Assembly (NCBI GenBank): GCA_023399275.1
Contig: JAEWQH010000038.1
Span: 1-57,734, forward strand
Reading direction: 5' to 3'
DNA length: 57,734 nucleotides
DNA from: Bacillota bacterium
GTDB taxonomy: Bacteria; Bacillota; Clostridia; Christensenellales; CAG-138
A program made the translations under genes and the position numbers. The notes below the pieces were generated by a model. That model was given only the letters and a program-made list of their open reading frames with translations, searched no databases and had not been told where the DNA came from. Shown in pieces: positions 43,144 to 52,000 of this stretch; positions within the stretch are counted from its first letter, which is position 1; every line of letters starts with the position of its first letter.

Positions 43144-44307
43144 TTACTTGAACCACGCATAGCTGCTGATATACTCGTCGATGTTGCTCGAGTCGATGAG
43201 CGGATTGTGGCGCTCAGAGGGGAACGGGATGAAGTATTCTTCCGGCAGCGTGCCGTCGTCGAGGTACTTCACGAGCATCGTGATGGCGTAGTAGGTCGAG
43301 CCGAAGGGATCGGTATTGTAGGTCACGGTCAAATCGCCGTCCTTGATGGCCTGGGAAGCGTCCGCCGAGCCGTCGAACCCGCCGACGAGCACATCGGTGA
43401 TGCCGGCCGCCTTCAGCGCCTGGATCGCGCCGAGCGCCATCTCGTCGTTGCAGGCGATGACGACCTTGAGCTGGTCTTTCACGCCTTCGCGCTGGAGCAG
43501 GTTCTCCATGACCTGCATGCCCTGCGCACGGTTAAAGTTTGCGGGCTGCGAGTCGATGAGCGTGATGCCCGGGTAGGACGCGAGCAGGTCGGTGATGCCG
43601 GCTTTGCGCTCCTCCGCGTTCTGCGCCCCCGGAGGGCCCTCGAGGATGATCAGGCCGCCTTCGCCGCCGATCTTTTCAAAGAGGTACTTGGCGACGACTT
43701 CGCCGGTTTCGTAGTAGTCCACGCCCGTGCGCATCATGGAGCCGGATGCGGACGCCGTGCCGATGGAGATCACCGGAATGCCGGCTTCGTTCGCCGCGTC
43801 GACCGCGGGCATGATCCCCTGAGAGTCGGAAGGATGGATGACAAACGCGCTCACGCCCTGCTGAATCTGGGCCTCCATGATCGCGATCTGCTCCTCGATG
43901 GAGTCCTGCTGCGCCGGAGCGAGCGTAACAACCTGAATGCCGAGATCCGCCGCCGCTTTTTCGCCGCCCTTCCACATGCCGTTCATGTACGGGTTTGTGG
44001 AGTTTTTGGTCATGACGCAGATCGTGTAGTCGCCCTTGGCCTTAACGTCGGTCGTAATGGTCGAGCCGATGCCGGTCACAGGCAGTTCAATGGTGGTCTT
44101 CGCCGCTTCGGAAGCGCGCGCCACGTTCACGTTCTTGGAAAAATCAACGGCTTCAGGCGCTTCGGTCGCCTCCGTCGTCTCCTCTGCGGCGGCTTCGGTG
44201 GCGGCCGCCGGCGCGTCCGTCGCTTCCGCGGCGGGAGCGGTGTTTGTGCAGGCCACAGCGCCAAGCGCCATAAGCAGCACGAGCAGGATGGATAGAGCTT
44301 TCTTCAT
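43144..44307 (-). CDS. Sugar ABC transporter substrate-binding lipoprotein
   Basis: 387 residues. Signal peptide with lipobox GAVAC (lipid-anchored Cys20), then a 35-residue Ala/Thr/Glu linker. RbsB-type fold: CVMTKNSTNPYMNGMWKGG, IHPSDSQGIMPAVDAAN, IIACND-like VIACNDEMALGA and DVLVGGFDGSADA. The ligand is probably a sugar or sugar acid/lactone given the operon. The start is the ATG with an AAAGGAGG site; a TTG one codon upstream is unlikely. First gene of the operon. Confidence 0.9.
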   Translation of the reverse strand: MKKALSILLVLLMALGAVACTNTAPAAEATDAPAAATEAAAEETTEATEAPEAVDFSKNVNVARASEAAKTTIELPVTGIGSTITTDVKAKGDYTICVMTKNSTNPYMNGMWKGGEKAAADLGIQVVTLAPAQQDSIEEQIAIMEAQIQQGVSAFVIHPSDSQGIMPAVDAANEAGIPVISIGTASASGSMMRTGVDYYETGEVVAKYLFEKIGGEGGLIILEGPPGAQNAEERKAGITDLLASYPGITLIDSQPANFNRAQGMQVMENLLQREGVKDQLKVVIACNDEMALGAIQALKAAGITDVLVGGFDGSADASQAIKDGDLTVTYNTDPFGSTYYAITMLVKYLDDGTLPEEYFIPFPSERHNPLIDSSNIDEYISSYAWFK

Positions 44308-44341
44308 CAATTTTGCCTCCTTTTGATTTATCCTGTATTGA

Positions 44342-44357
44342 GCTGAACCGTTTCAGC
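44342..44357. promoter_or_regulatory. Inverted repeat before the binding-protein gene
   Basis: GCTGAA-CCGT-TTCAGC, a perfect 6-bp repeat about 35 nt before the ATG. It resembles a LacI-type half-site pair around a central CG, or could be a small RNA hairpin near the ribosome site. Confidence 0.4.
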
Positions 44358-44759
44358 AGAGATTCGATTTGCTGTTTTGCTTGCGATATGCCGTCCTGCG
44401 GGATCATCCCCGCGGCACAAGATCTGGTGATTTTAGCAATACGGATAGTGTACTCCGATTCGCTGCTTCGGAATAATCGTTTGTAGTTGTTGCGCCCTTG
44501 CAACACGGCGCGCTTCGCCCGGTCGGCCCGCCCGCGGGAAAGCGGGAAATCCCGCTTCGGCGTCCAATGATATCACGCAGCCTGCCTCTGATCACAACGG
44601 GTGGGGTTATGCTTGCCTAGTCTGGCGGATGGTGTCGTTCATCGATCTGTTTCGTTCTTTCTGAATGTGCTGTCGGGATGCTTCGTATGTTTTGTGTTTG
44701 GATCGGATCCGCGGAAACATGCGGCCGTTCGTCCGTCCACCGTTCCCGAGATTGGATAC

Positions 44760-44788
44760 AATATACCATGATACATTTTCGAAGTCAA
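44760..44788 (-). promoter_or_regulatory. Promoter of the RuBisCO-like sugar operon
   Basis: TTGACT, 17-bp spacer, TATATT on the minus strand, the best promoter match in the window. It lies in an AT-rich island downstream of the ada terminator. Its start site would be near 44753. Confidence 0.6.
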
Positions 44789-44868
44789 GCGATAAAACGA
44801 ATTATTGTAAACAGGCGTTTTTTGTTCCACGGTGTGCCGTTATCCCGCCCCGGACGTGCCGCCGGATC

Positions 44869-44911
44869 AAGCAAAAGCCCGCGCGGACGATTCCCGCGCG
44901 GGCTTTTGCTT
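44869..44911 (-). terminator. Terminator of the ada gene
   Basis: A perfect 18-bp stem (AAGCAAAAGCCCGCGCGG and its complement) with a 7-nt loop; the A/U ends of the stem act as the U-tract. It separates ada from the sugar operon promoter. Confidence 0.85.
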
Positions 44912-44988
44912 GTCAAAAAACTATGCGGTTGTTCCCGGCCAGATCCCCACGGCGGATCGATCCCCCTTCCTCCCGCCGTTTTATGCGG

Positions 44989-46032
44989 TTAGCCTTTGTG
45001 TGTTTGTTCGTGTTTGAGCAGCCAATCCTTGCGCCAGAGCCCGCCGCCGTAGCCGGTCAGCGCGCCGTCCGCGCCGATCACACGGTGGCAGGGAATCATG
45101 ATCGCTATGCGATTGAGCCCGTTTGCCGTGCCCACCGCGCGCATGGCCTTCGGCTCGCCGATGTGCGCGGCGATCTCACCGTAGGAGCGGATCTCTCCAT
45201 AGGGGATCTCCCGCAGCGCCGCCCAAACGCGCTGCTGAAACGCCGTCCCGGGCGTATGCAGCGGCACGTCGAACGCCTTGCGCGTCCCCTCAAAATACTC
45301 CGTTATCTGGCGTACGGCCGCCTCGGTGAACCGGTTGCTCCCCGGGAGGATGACGGCGCTCAGCCGACGCTGCAGGTCGCCAAACTCGCTCTCGAGCATG
45401 CGCCGGTCGCCAAACTCCAGCAGGCATAGCCCCTCTTCGCTTGCAATGGCAACCATAGGCCCGAGCGGCGCGTCAAACCACTGATAGACGAGCACATTCT
45501 GCGCCGCCTTCTTCGCCTTGCCCGGCGGCGTGCCGATGATCTTGTCAAACGCGGTGGCAAATCCGCTTGCGGAGGCGTATCCGCTGCCGAGCGCCGCATC
45601 CAGCACGCTTCCGCCGTCCTTGATCGCGCCGAACGCCGTATTGATGCGGTTCATCCTGCAAAACGCCTGAAACGTCATGCCGTAGCGCTTCAAAAACCAG
45701 CGGCGCAGCGTCCCCGGGTCAAAGCCGCGCCGGCGCAGCTCCTCTTCCGTGACGCGAAACTGCGGATCGCTCTGCACCTCGCGCAGCAGCGCGGCGATCT
45801 CAGGCGGCACGTGGTCTATGCTCTCCATCGGCCTGCAGATTTTGCAGGGACGGTACCCGGCGGAAAGCGCCTCGTGAATCGTATCGTAAAAACAGACATT
45901 TTCACGCTTCGGCTTTCGCGCCGTGCACGTCGTGCGGCAAAAGATGCCCGTCGTCTTTACGCCCGCAAAAAATGCGCCGTCATATGCTGCGTCCTTTTCG
46001 ACCAACGCCTGATATCTCTCATTATCCGTCAT
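44989..46032 (-). CDS. ada: Ada: methylphosphotriester and O6-methylguanine-DNA methyltransferase/regulator
   Basis: 347 residues, all three parts of Ada. The N-terminal zinc domain has C32 (acceptor) and C36 in FCRTTC, and C63 and C66 in CKIC. The middle AraC-like helix-turn-helix region runs about 90-170 (LDAALGSGYASASGFATAF). The C-terminal methyltransferase has IPCHRVIG with acceptor C315 and FQQRVWAALREIPYGE before it. It repairs alkylated DNA and, when methylated, probably activates its own gene. Stand-alone transcript. Confidence 0.95.
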   Translation of the reverse strand: MTDNERYQALVEKDAAYDGAFFAGVKTTGIFCRTTCTARKPKRENVCFYDTIHEALSAGYRPCKICRPMESIDHVPPEIAALLREVQSDPQFRVTEEELRRRGFDPGTLRRWFLKRYGMTFQAFCRMNRINTAFGAIKDGGSVLDAALGSGYASASGFATAFDKIIGTPPGKAKKAAQNVLVYQWFDAPLGPMVAIASEEGLCLLEFGDRRMLESEFGDLQRRLSAVILPGSNRFTEAAVRQITEYFEGTRKAFDVPLHTPGTAFQQRVWAALREIPYGEIRSYGEIAAHIGEPKAMRAVGTANGLNRIAIMIPCHRVIGADGALTGYGGGLWRKDWLLKHEQTHKG

Positions 46033-46058
46033 CAGCGATCCCTCCCGTTCCTACGGTG

Positions 46059-46067
46059 AGTATACCA
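46059..46067 (-). promoter_or_regulatory. Extended -10 promoter of ada
   Basis: TGG-TATACT on the minus strand, an extended -10, about 27 bp before the ATG. The -35 is poor, which suits an activator-dependent gene. Confidence 0.45.
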
Positions 46068-46167
46068 CGACCCAATCCCCCGACTCCACCGAAAAAACGT
46101 CAACTATATCTCGCGCGGCCGAACGGCAGCGCGTCGGGCAGCCCTCGCTTTTTGCGGCGCGCAGCAC

Positions 46168-46196
46168 TTGCTAAAACAGGCAAAATTCGTTATGAT
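46168..46196 (+). promoter_or_regulatory. Promoter of the rhamnosyltransferase-rml operon
   Basis: TTGCTA, 17-bp spacer, TATGAT, followed by about 90 nt of leader. Confidence 0.6.
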
Positions 46197-46291
46197 GCAC
46201 TATATAGTTGCCGCGCATCCGCCCGGTCGCGTGGCGGATACGGCGCAATCGGAAGCGGCCGCTTCCACGACGAAAGGCGAATGGATTCGGA

Positions 46292-47206
46292 TTGTATCAA
46301 AGCGATATCATATCGGTCGTCATACCAACGCTCAACGCAGAGGCAGGCATTGCCCGACTGCTGGAGTGCCTGCTGACGCAGAGCGTCCCGCCGGATGAGA
46401 TCCTCGTGGTGGATTCCGCGTCCGGGGATCAAACGGCCGCCATCGCCCGCGGATTTGAGCGCACAAAAGTGCTCTCCATCCGTCGCGAGGATTTCGACCA
46501 CGGCGGCACGCGCGACATGGCGCTGCGGCTTTGCCGCGGCGATCTGGTGCTTTTCTTTACGCAGGATGCACTTCCGGCGGACGCCTGCTGCATCGAGCGC
46601 CTTGCGGAAGCAGTGCGGCGGGACGGCTCCGCCTGCGCCTGCGGCAGGCAGCTTGCGTGGCCGGATGCGCCCGTCTATGAGAAGCTGACGCGCACGTTCA
46701 ACTACCCGGCCGCCAGCTTTTCCCGCGGCAAAGACGATATCCCCCGCCTCGGCATAAAGGCGTTTTTTCTCTCGGATGTCTGCGCCGCCTATGACCGCGC
46801 GGCTTACCTCGCGGTGGGCGGCTTTGACCACCCGCTGCGCACCAATGAAGACATGCTCATCGCCGCCAAGTTCCTCGGCGCAGGATATCGCGTCTCCTAT
46901 TGCGCCGAAGCTTGCGTCTTTCACTCCCATCGCTACACCCTCCGGCAGGAGTACGCGCGGTATGTTTCCATCGGGATGATTTTGGAGGCGTACCGCGGGC
47001 GCCTTGGCGGGGTCAGCGCAAAGGCGGAAGGAGTTCGATACATGCGCTTTGTGCTCGCGCACCTGCTGCGGGCGGGCGCAGTCGGACAGTGCTTTCGCTT
47101 TCTGACGCTCTGCACGGCAAAAGCGCTCGGAACCCGCGCAGGCAAGCGCGCGCAGCGGCGAATCGGCGCAACGGATGAAGCAACCGGCACATCCGCTCCG
47201 ATCTGA
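46292..47206 (+). CDS. GT2 glycosyltransferase, rhamnosyltransferase-like
   Basis: 304 residues. GT-A fold with IISVVIPTLNAEAGIARLLE at the N-terminus, VDSASGDQT, the FDHGGTRDMAL motif common in rhamnosyltransferases, and FFTQDALPAD as the DxD-type site. C-terminus basic and amphipathic. The start is uncertain: a TTG at LYQSDIISV fits the fold; no ATG lies in frame nearby and the AAGGCG site is 12 nt off. Being with rmlABCD, it probably adds rhamnose to a cell-surface glycan. Confidence 0.75.
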   Translation: MYQSDIISVVIPTLNAEAGIARLLECLLTQSVPPDEILVVDSASGDQTAAIARGFERTKVLSIRREDFDHGGTRDMALRLCRGDLVLFFTQDALPADACCIERLAEAVRRDGSACACGRQLAWPDAPVYEKLTRTFNYPAASFSRGKDDIPRLGIKAFFLSDVCAAYDRAAYLAVGGFDHPLRTNEDMLIAAKFLGAGYRVSYCAEACVFHSHRYTLRQEYARYVSIGMILEAYRGRLGGVSAKAEGVRYMRFVLAHLLRAGAVGQCFRFLTLCTAKALGTRAGKRAQRRIGATDEATGTSAPI

Positions 47207-47221
47207 CGCAGGAAAGGATTT

Positions 47222-48145
47222 ATGATCAACATATTGATGGCAACCTACAACGGGGCGCGATATCTACCGGAGCAGATCGACTCTCTGCTCCGCCAGACGG
47301 AGCAGGATTTCACGCTGTATGTGCACGACGACTGCTCAAACGACGGAACCTGGGCGCTTCTTTGCGAATATGCCGGTCGTTACCCGGGCAAGATCTCGAT
47401 CTGCCAAAACGAGCAAAACAGCGGTGGCGCAGAGCACAATTTTCTGCAGATGATGGCGGCGCATCGAAATGGCTATGTCATGCTTTGCGATCAGGACGAT
47501 GTCTGGCTGCCAGACAAGATCGAGCGCACGCTCAAAGCGATGCGCGCGGCGGAGGCCGCATACGGTGAAGCGACGCCGATTCTCGTACACACAGACCTGT
47601 ATGTGGCGGATCAGGATCTGAGCGTCGTCTCGAATTCGCTCAACGACATGCTGGCGCTGGAGATGGATCGCACCAGCCTCGCCTCCCAGATCGTCCAAAA
47701 CACCGTCACGGGCTGCACGGCGATGTACAATACGGCTTTGGCACAGCGCATCCGCACGCCGCAGTACTGCATCATGCACGACTGGTGGCTCGGCCTGATC
47801 ACGGTGTGCTTTGGCCGGCGGGTCTACCTGCCCGAGCCCACCGTGCTGTACCGCCAGCACGGCGGCAACTCCGTCGGCGCAAAAAAGGTGCGCTCGCTGC
47901 AATATGTTTTGAGAAAACTGTTTCACCCGCAACAAACGTTTTTGGTTCGGGAACAAACTTATCGTCAGACCGCCGACTTTTTGCGGGCATATGAAGACGC
48001 GCTGTCGCCCGCTCAAGCAGATCTGCTGCGCGACTATATCCGCATCCCCTCCCTCCCTAGGGCGAAACGCTGGATTGAGCTAAAGCGGCTCGGGGTGCTG
48101 CGACACAGCAAGCTCAGAAGACTCGGTCAGTTCTTTACCGTATAA
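47222..48145 (+). CDS. GT2 glycosyltransferase, RgpB-like rhamnosyltransferase
   Basis: 307 residues. INILMATYNGARYLPEQIDS at the start, HDDCSNDGT, and CDQDDVWLPDKIE as the nucleotide-sugar/metal site. Resembles RgpB-type alpha-1,3-rhamnosyltransferases of streptococcal rhamnan synthesis. Good GGAAAGGA site. Uses dTDP-L-rhamnose made by the next four genes (inferred). Confidence 0.82.
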   Translation: MINILMATYNGARYLPEQIDSLLRQTEQDFTLYVHDDCSNDGTWALLCEYAGRYPGKISICQNEQNSGGAEHNFLQMMAAHRNGYVMLCDQDDVWLPDKIERTLKAMRAAEAAYGEATPILVHTDLYVADQDLSVVSNSLNDMLALEMDRTSLASQIVQNTVTGCTAMYNTALAQRIRTPQYCIMHDWWLGLITVCFGRRVYLPEPTVLYRQHGGNSVGAKKVRSLQYVLRKLFHPQQTFLVREQTYRQTADFLRAYEDALSPAQADLLRDYIRIPSLPRAKRWIELKRLGVLRHSKLRRLGQFFTV

Positions 48146-48210
48146 CGTTGACCGCGCCGGCAATATCGCCTGCTCCGCTACGACATAAAAAGAGAAAGGA
48201 ACGACTCGAA

Positions 48211-49095
48211 ATGAAAGGTATCATCCTCGCGGGAGGCGCGGGCACGCGGCTGTACCCGCTGACCATGATCACGAGCAAGCAGCTGCTGCCGATCTATGAT
48301 AAGCCCATGATCTACTATCCGCTCTCTACGCTCATGCTGGCAGGCATACGGGAGATCCTCATCATATCGACCCCGACGGATCTGCCGAACTTCGAGCGGC
48401 TGCTGGGCGACGGCGCGCAGTTTGGGCTGCAGCTGTCCTATCAGGTACAGCCGTCTCCGGACGGTCTGGCGCAGGCGTTCCTGCTCGGAGAAGCGTTCAT
48501 CGGGGACGACTGCTGCGCTATGGTGCTCGGCGACAACGTCTTCTACGGCAGCGGCTTTCGTCGAATGCTCGCTCGGGCGACCGAGAACGCCCACGCCGGA
48601 AAAGCGACCATATTCGGCTACTTTGTCAACGATCCGGAGCGCTTCGGCGTCATGGAGATCGACGAGGGCGGCAAGGTGCTCTCCGTGGAGGAGAAGCCGA
48701 AGGCGCCCAAGTCCAACTATGCGATCACCGGCCTGTATTTTTACGACCGCCGCGTGGTCGAGTATGCCAAGCGCGTCAAGCCATCCGTACGCGGCGAGCT
48801 GGAGATCACCGAACTCAACGACCTCTACCTTCAGGATGGTACGCTCCGCGCGGAGCTCATGGGCCGCGGGTTCGCCTGGCTGGACACCGGAACCATCGAC
48901 AGCCTGCTCGAAGCCGGCGATTTTGTGCGGATGATCGAAAAGCGGCAGGGCGTCAAGATCTCCGCGCCGGAGGAGATCGCCTACATCAACGGCTGGATCG
49001 ACAATCAAACGCTGCTGGAGTCCGCCGCGCGGTATGGAAAATCTCCCTACGGCGAGCATCTTCGGCGCGTTGCGGAAGGGAAGATACAGTACTGA
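48211..49095 (+). CDS. rmlA: Glucose-1-phosphate thymidylyltransferase
   Basis: 294 residues. First step of dTDP-L-rhamnose synthesis: dTTP + glucose-1-P to dTDP-glucose. MKGIILAGGAGTRLYPLT is the nucleotidyltransferase loop; KQLLPIYDKPMIYYPLSTLM and VEEKPKAPKSNYAITGLYF follow. The start has an AAAGGA site; the frame is open upstream but non-homologous. Confidence 0.96.
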   Translation: MKGIILAGGAGTRLYPLTMITSKQLLPIYDKPMIYYPLSTLMLAGIREILIISTPTDLPNFERLLGDGAQFGLQLSYQVQPSPDGLAQAFLLGEAFIGDDCCAMVLGDNVFYGSGFRRMLARATENAHAGKATIFGYFVNDPERFGVMEIDEGGKVLSVEEKPKAPKSNYAITGLYFYDRRVVEYAKRVKPSVRGELEITELNDLYLQDGTLRAELMGRGFAWLDTGTIDSLLEAGDFVRMIEKRQGVKISAPEEIAYINGWIDNQTLLESAARYGKSPYGEHLRRVAEGKIQY

Positions 49096-49096
49096 T

Positions 49097-49984
49097 ATGA
49101 ATATTCTGATCATCGGCTGCAACGGACAGCTCGGAACGGAGCTTGGAAACCAACTCACCCGCGGCACATCGGATCTGGCTCCGATCCCCGCGGACTATCG
49201 CGGCACGTCGGTCACCGGGCTGGATGTGCCGGATGTCGATGTTACAAACCTGCCGGAACTGACCCGCCAGATCAAGGCCTTCGCGCCCGACATCCTCTTC
49301 AACTGCGCAGGCTACACGAATGTGGACGGCTGTGAGACCCACGCGGACGACGCTTTTCGCGTCAATGCCATCGGCACCCGAAACCTTGCCATGGCGGCGG
49401 AGTCGGTCGGCGCCAAGCTGATTCATCTCTCCACCGACTATGTCTTTTCCGGCGAAGGCACGTCGCCTTACCGGGAGTTTGACCTGCCCAACCCGCAGAG
49501 CGTTTATGGAGCGACCAAACTGGCGGGCGAAGCCTATGCGCAGGCGTTTTGCAGCCGCTGGTTCGTCGTTCGAACCTCGTGGCTATACGGCCATCACGGC
49601 AAAAACTTCGTCAAAACCATGCTTCGGCTCGCAAAGGAGCGCGAAGAGATCACCGTGGTCGACGATCAATTGGGCAATCCGACCAATGCTGCGGATCTGG
49701 CCTACCACCTGCTCAAGATCGCTTTGACCGAGGAATATGGGGTCTATCACTGCACGGGCGGCGGCATCTGCAGCTGGTATGCGTTTGCAAGCCGCATCGT
49801 CGAGCTAAGCGGGCTGCCCGCGCGGGTCAAGCCCTGCACGACGGCAGAGTACGCCAGCCCGACCAAGCGGCCCGCTTACTCGGCGCTGGATCACGCGATG
49901 CTGCGCGCCACGGTGGGCGACGAGATGCGCCCCTGGCAGGATGCGCTAGCGGACTTTATGCAGCAATTGCAACAGGAGGCATAG
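49097..49984 (+). CDS. rmlD: dTDP-4-dehydrorhamnose reductase
   Basis: 295 residues, extended SDR. NILIIGCNGQLGTEL is the NADPH loop; FNCAGYTNVDGCE and STDYVFSGEG are family hallmarks; YGATKLAGE holds the catalytic YxxxK. Last step of dTDP-L-rhamnose synthesis. It starts 1 nt after the rmlA stop. Confidence 0.96.
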   Translation: MNILIIGCNGQLGTELGNQLTRGTSDLAPIPADYRGTSVTGLDVPDVDVTNLPELTRQIKAFAPDILFNCAGYTNVDGCETHADDAFRVNAIGTRNLAMAAESVGAKLIHLSTDYVFSGEGTSPYREFDLPNPQSVYGATKLAGEAYAQAFCSRWFVVRTSWLYGHHGKNFVKTMLRLAKEREEITVVDDQLGNPTNAADLAYHLLKIALTEEYGVYHCTGGGICSWYAFASRIVELSGLPARVKPCTTAEYASPTKRPAYSALDHAMLRATVGDEMRPWQDALADFMQQLQQEA

Positions 49985-49985
49985 T

Positions 49986-51008
49986 ATGACGACCTATCTT
50001 GTCACCGGCGGCGCCGGCTTCATCGGCAGCAACTTTATCTTCCACATGCTCGCGGCGCACGAGCAGGCGCGGATCGTCTGTCTGGACGCGCTGACCTACG
50101 CGGGCAATCTGGAGACGCTTTCGTCCGTCATGGACGATCCCCGTTTCCGCTTCGTCAAGGCGTCCATCACAGATCGCGAGGCGCTTTGCCGGCTTTTTGA
50201 GGAAGAACACCCGGACTATGTGGTCAACTTTGCAGCGGAGAGCCATGTAGACCGCTCCATCGAAGACCCCGGCGTGTTTCTTGAGACGAATGTGCTCGGC
50301 ACGCAGGCCCTGCTCGACGCCTGCCGCACGCATGGCGTCAAGCGCTATCACCAGGTCTCCACAGACGAAGTCTACGGCGACCTGCCGCTGGATCGCCCCG
50401 AGCTGATGTTTACGGAACAGACGCCCATCCACACCTCCAGCCCGTATTCCGCCAGCAAGGCCGCGGCGGATCTGCTCACGCAGGCCTACCATCGCACCTA
50501 TCGGCTGCCGGTGACGATCTCGCGCTGCTCCAACAACTACGGCCCCTACCACTTTCCGGAGAAGCTGATCCCGCTGATGATCATCAACGCGCTCAACGAC
50601 AAGCCGCTTCCGGTCTACGGCAAGGGTGAAAACGTGCGCGACTGGCTGTATGTAGCCGATCACTGCAAGGCGATCGATCAGATTCTCCATCGCGGTGGCG
50701 ACGGCGAGGTCTACAACATCGGCGGACACAACGAGATGCGCAATATCGACATCGTGCGGCTGATCTGCCAAAAACTCGGCAAGCCGGAGAGCCTGATCAC
50801 ATACGTCACGGATCGCGCGGGGCACGACCTGCGATATGCCATCGACCCGGCGAAGATCCACGCGGAACTGGGTTGGCTGCCGGAGACCTCGTTTTCCGAC
50901 GGGCTTTCGCGCACCATCGACTGGTATCTAAGCAACCGCCCCTGGTGGGAGCGGATCATCAGCGGCGACTATCAGAGCTATTATGAAAGGATGTATAAAG
51001 ACCGGTAA
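49986..51008 (+). CDS. rmlB: dTDP-glucose 4,6-dehydratase
   Basis: 340 residues, extended SDR. TGGAGFIGSNFIFHML binds NAD; AAESHVDRSIEDP, STDEVYGDLP and YSASKAAADLL (YxxxK) are family motifs. Converts dTDP-glucose to dTDP-4-keto-6-deoxyglucose. Strong AGGAGG site overlapping the rmlD end. Confidence 0.97.
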   Translation: MTTYLVTGGAGFIGSNFIFHMLAAHEQARIVCLDALTYAGNLETLSSVMDDPRFRFVKASITDREALCRLFEEEHPDYVVNFAAESHVDRSIEDPGVFLETNVLGTQALLDACRTHGVKRYHQVSTDEVYGDLPLDRPELMFTEQTPIHTSSPYSASKAAADLLTQAYHRTYRLPVTISRCSNNYGPYHFPEKLIPLMIINALNDKPLPVYGKGENVRDWLYVADHCKAIDQILHRGGDGEVYNIGGHNEMRNIDIVRLICQKLGKPESLITYVTDRAGHDLRYAIDPAKIHAELGWLPETSFSDGLSRTIDWYLSNRPWWERIISGDYQSYYERMYKDR

Positions 51009-51009
51009 T

Positions 51010-51555
51010 ATGGGAAAATTCATCTTTCACAAGACACATATCGAGGGCGTCTTTCTGATCGAGCCCTCTGTTTTCGGAGACGAACGCGGCTACTTTATGG
51101 AGACGTATCACGAGTTGGAGTTCCGCCAAGCCGGCATCGCCAGCGCCTTTGTGCAGGATAACCAATCCAAATCCAGAAAGGGCGTTCTGCGCGGGCTTCA
51201 TTTTCAAAAGCAGCACCCCCAGGCAAAGCTTGTGCGCGTCATCTCGGGCGAGGTGTTCGACGTTGCGGTCGATCTGCGCGCGGGCAGCGCGACCTACGGG
51301 CAGTGGGTTGGCGAGACCCTGTCTGCGGAGAACAAGAAGCAGCTGTTCATCCCCAAAGGGTTCGCCCACGGGTTTCTGGTGCTGAGCGACGCGGCGGAAT
51401 TCACCTATAAATGCGACGAGTTCTACCACCCCGAGGACGAGGGCGGCATCCGTTGGGACGACCCCTCGATCGGCGTGCGCTGGCCCGCCGTGGATGGTGG
51501 CGTGCTGCTGAGCGAAAAAGACCTGCGCCATCCGTTCCTGCAGAAGCCGGAATAG
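51010..51555 (+). CDS. rmlC: dTDP-4-dehydrorhamnose 3,5-epimerase
   Basis: 181 residues, cupin. IEGVFLIEPSVFGDERGYFM, DNQSKSRKGVLRGLHFQ (catalytic His) and IPKGFAHGFLVLS are conserved. Third step of dTDP-L-rhamnose synthesis. Start MGKFIFHKTH is 1 nt after the rmlB stop. Confidence 0.96.
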   Translation: MGKFIFHKTHIEGVFLIEPSVFGDERGYFMETYHELEFRQAGIASAFVQDNQSKSRKGVLRGLHFQKQHPQAKLVRVISGEVFDVAVDLRAGSATYGQWVGETLSAENKKQLFIPKGFAHGFLVLSDAAEFTYKCDEFYHPEDEGGIRWDDPSIGVRWPAVDGGVLLSEKDLRHPFLQKPE

Positions 51556-51606
51556 GCACGCACAGATACGCGCGGCCACCTTGGCCGCAGGAGGGGGGAC
51601 ACGAGC

Positions 51607-51906
51607 ATGCAGCTGGAAGGCGTTATCGTCGGAGCGGGCGCGTTTCTGATCATCGGCGCGCTGCACCCCGTCGTGATCAAGGCGGAGTACCATATCGGCA
51701 CGAAGATCTGGCCGGCCTTTCTGGCGACCGGGCTGCTTTGCATCGGCCTCTCGGTCATAAGCAGGGGCTTCGTCCTCTCGGCGCTGCTCTCCATACTGGG
51801 CTTTTCTCTGCTGTGGAGCATCCCCGAGCTGTTTCATCAAAAAAAGCGTGTTGAGAAAGGCTGGTTCCCTAAAAATCCAAAGAAGGCGAATCGCCCGGAT
51901 CAATAG
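51607..51906 (+). CDS. DUF4491 membrane protein
   Basis: 99 residues with three hydrophobic segments (about 5-20, 34-50 and 55-70) and the conserved tail LLWSIPELFHQKKRVEKGWF then PKNPK. The domain has no known function. It has an excellent GGAGGGGGG site and may be co-transcribed with rmlC. Confidence 0.8.
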   Translation: MQLEGVIVGAGAFLIIGALHPVVIKAEYHIGTKIWPAFLATGLLCIGLSVISRGFVLSALLSILGFSLLWSIPELFHQKKRVEKGWFPKNPKKANRPDQ

Positions 51907-51947
51907 GGTTTCGCGTCGAAACGATCTCCGCGCTTTCAAGGCGCGCA

Positions 51948-51975
51948 AAAGGAGCCGAAAAATTGCGGCTCCTTT
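51948..51975. terminator. Bidirectional terminator
   Basis: AAAGGAGCCG pairs with CGGCTCCTTT over an 8-nt loop, between the convergent DUF4491 and anti-sigma-like genes. T-rich on the plus side and A-rich mirrored. Confidence 0.7.
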
Positions 51976-52000
51976 GTGATTTAACCCCTGCTTGGTCCCT

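Larger units (their letters stand above)
44308..44868 (-). promoter_or_regulatory. Long leader region of the RuBisCO-like operon
   Basis: About 560 bp without a convincing gene. If the promoter at 44760-44788 is used, the transcript carries an untranslated leader of about 445 nt. A 6-bp inverted repeat lies near its end. Small open frames occur, but none has both a ribosome site and protein-like composition. Confidence 0.5.

Noticed and set aside
44404..44595. Small minus-strand open frames in the long leader as leader peptides
   Set aside because: No ribosome site, and composition is Arg/Gly-rich noise.
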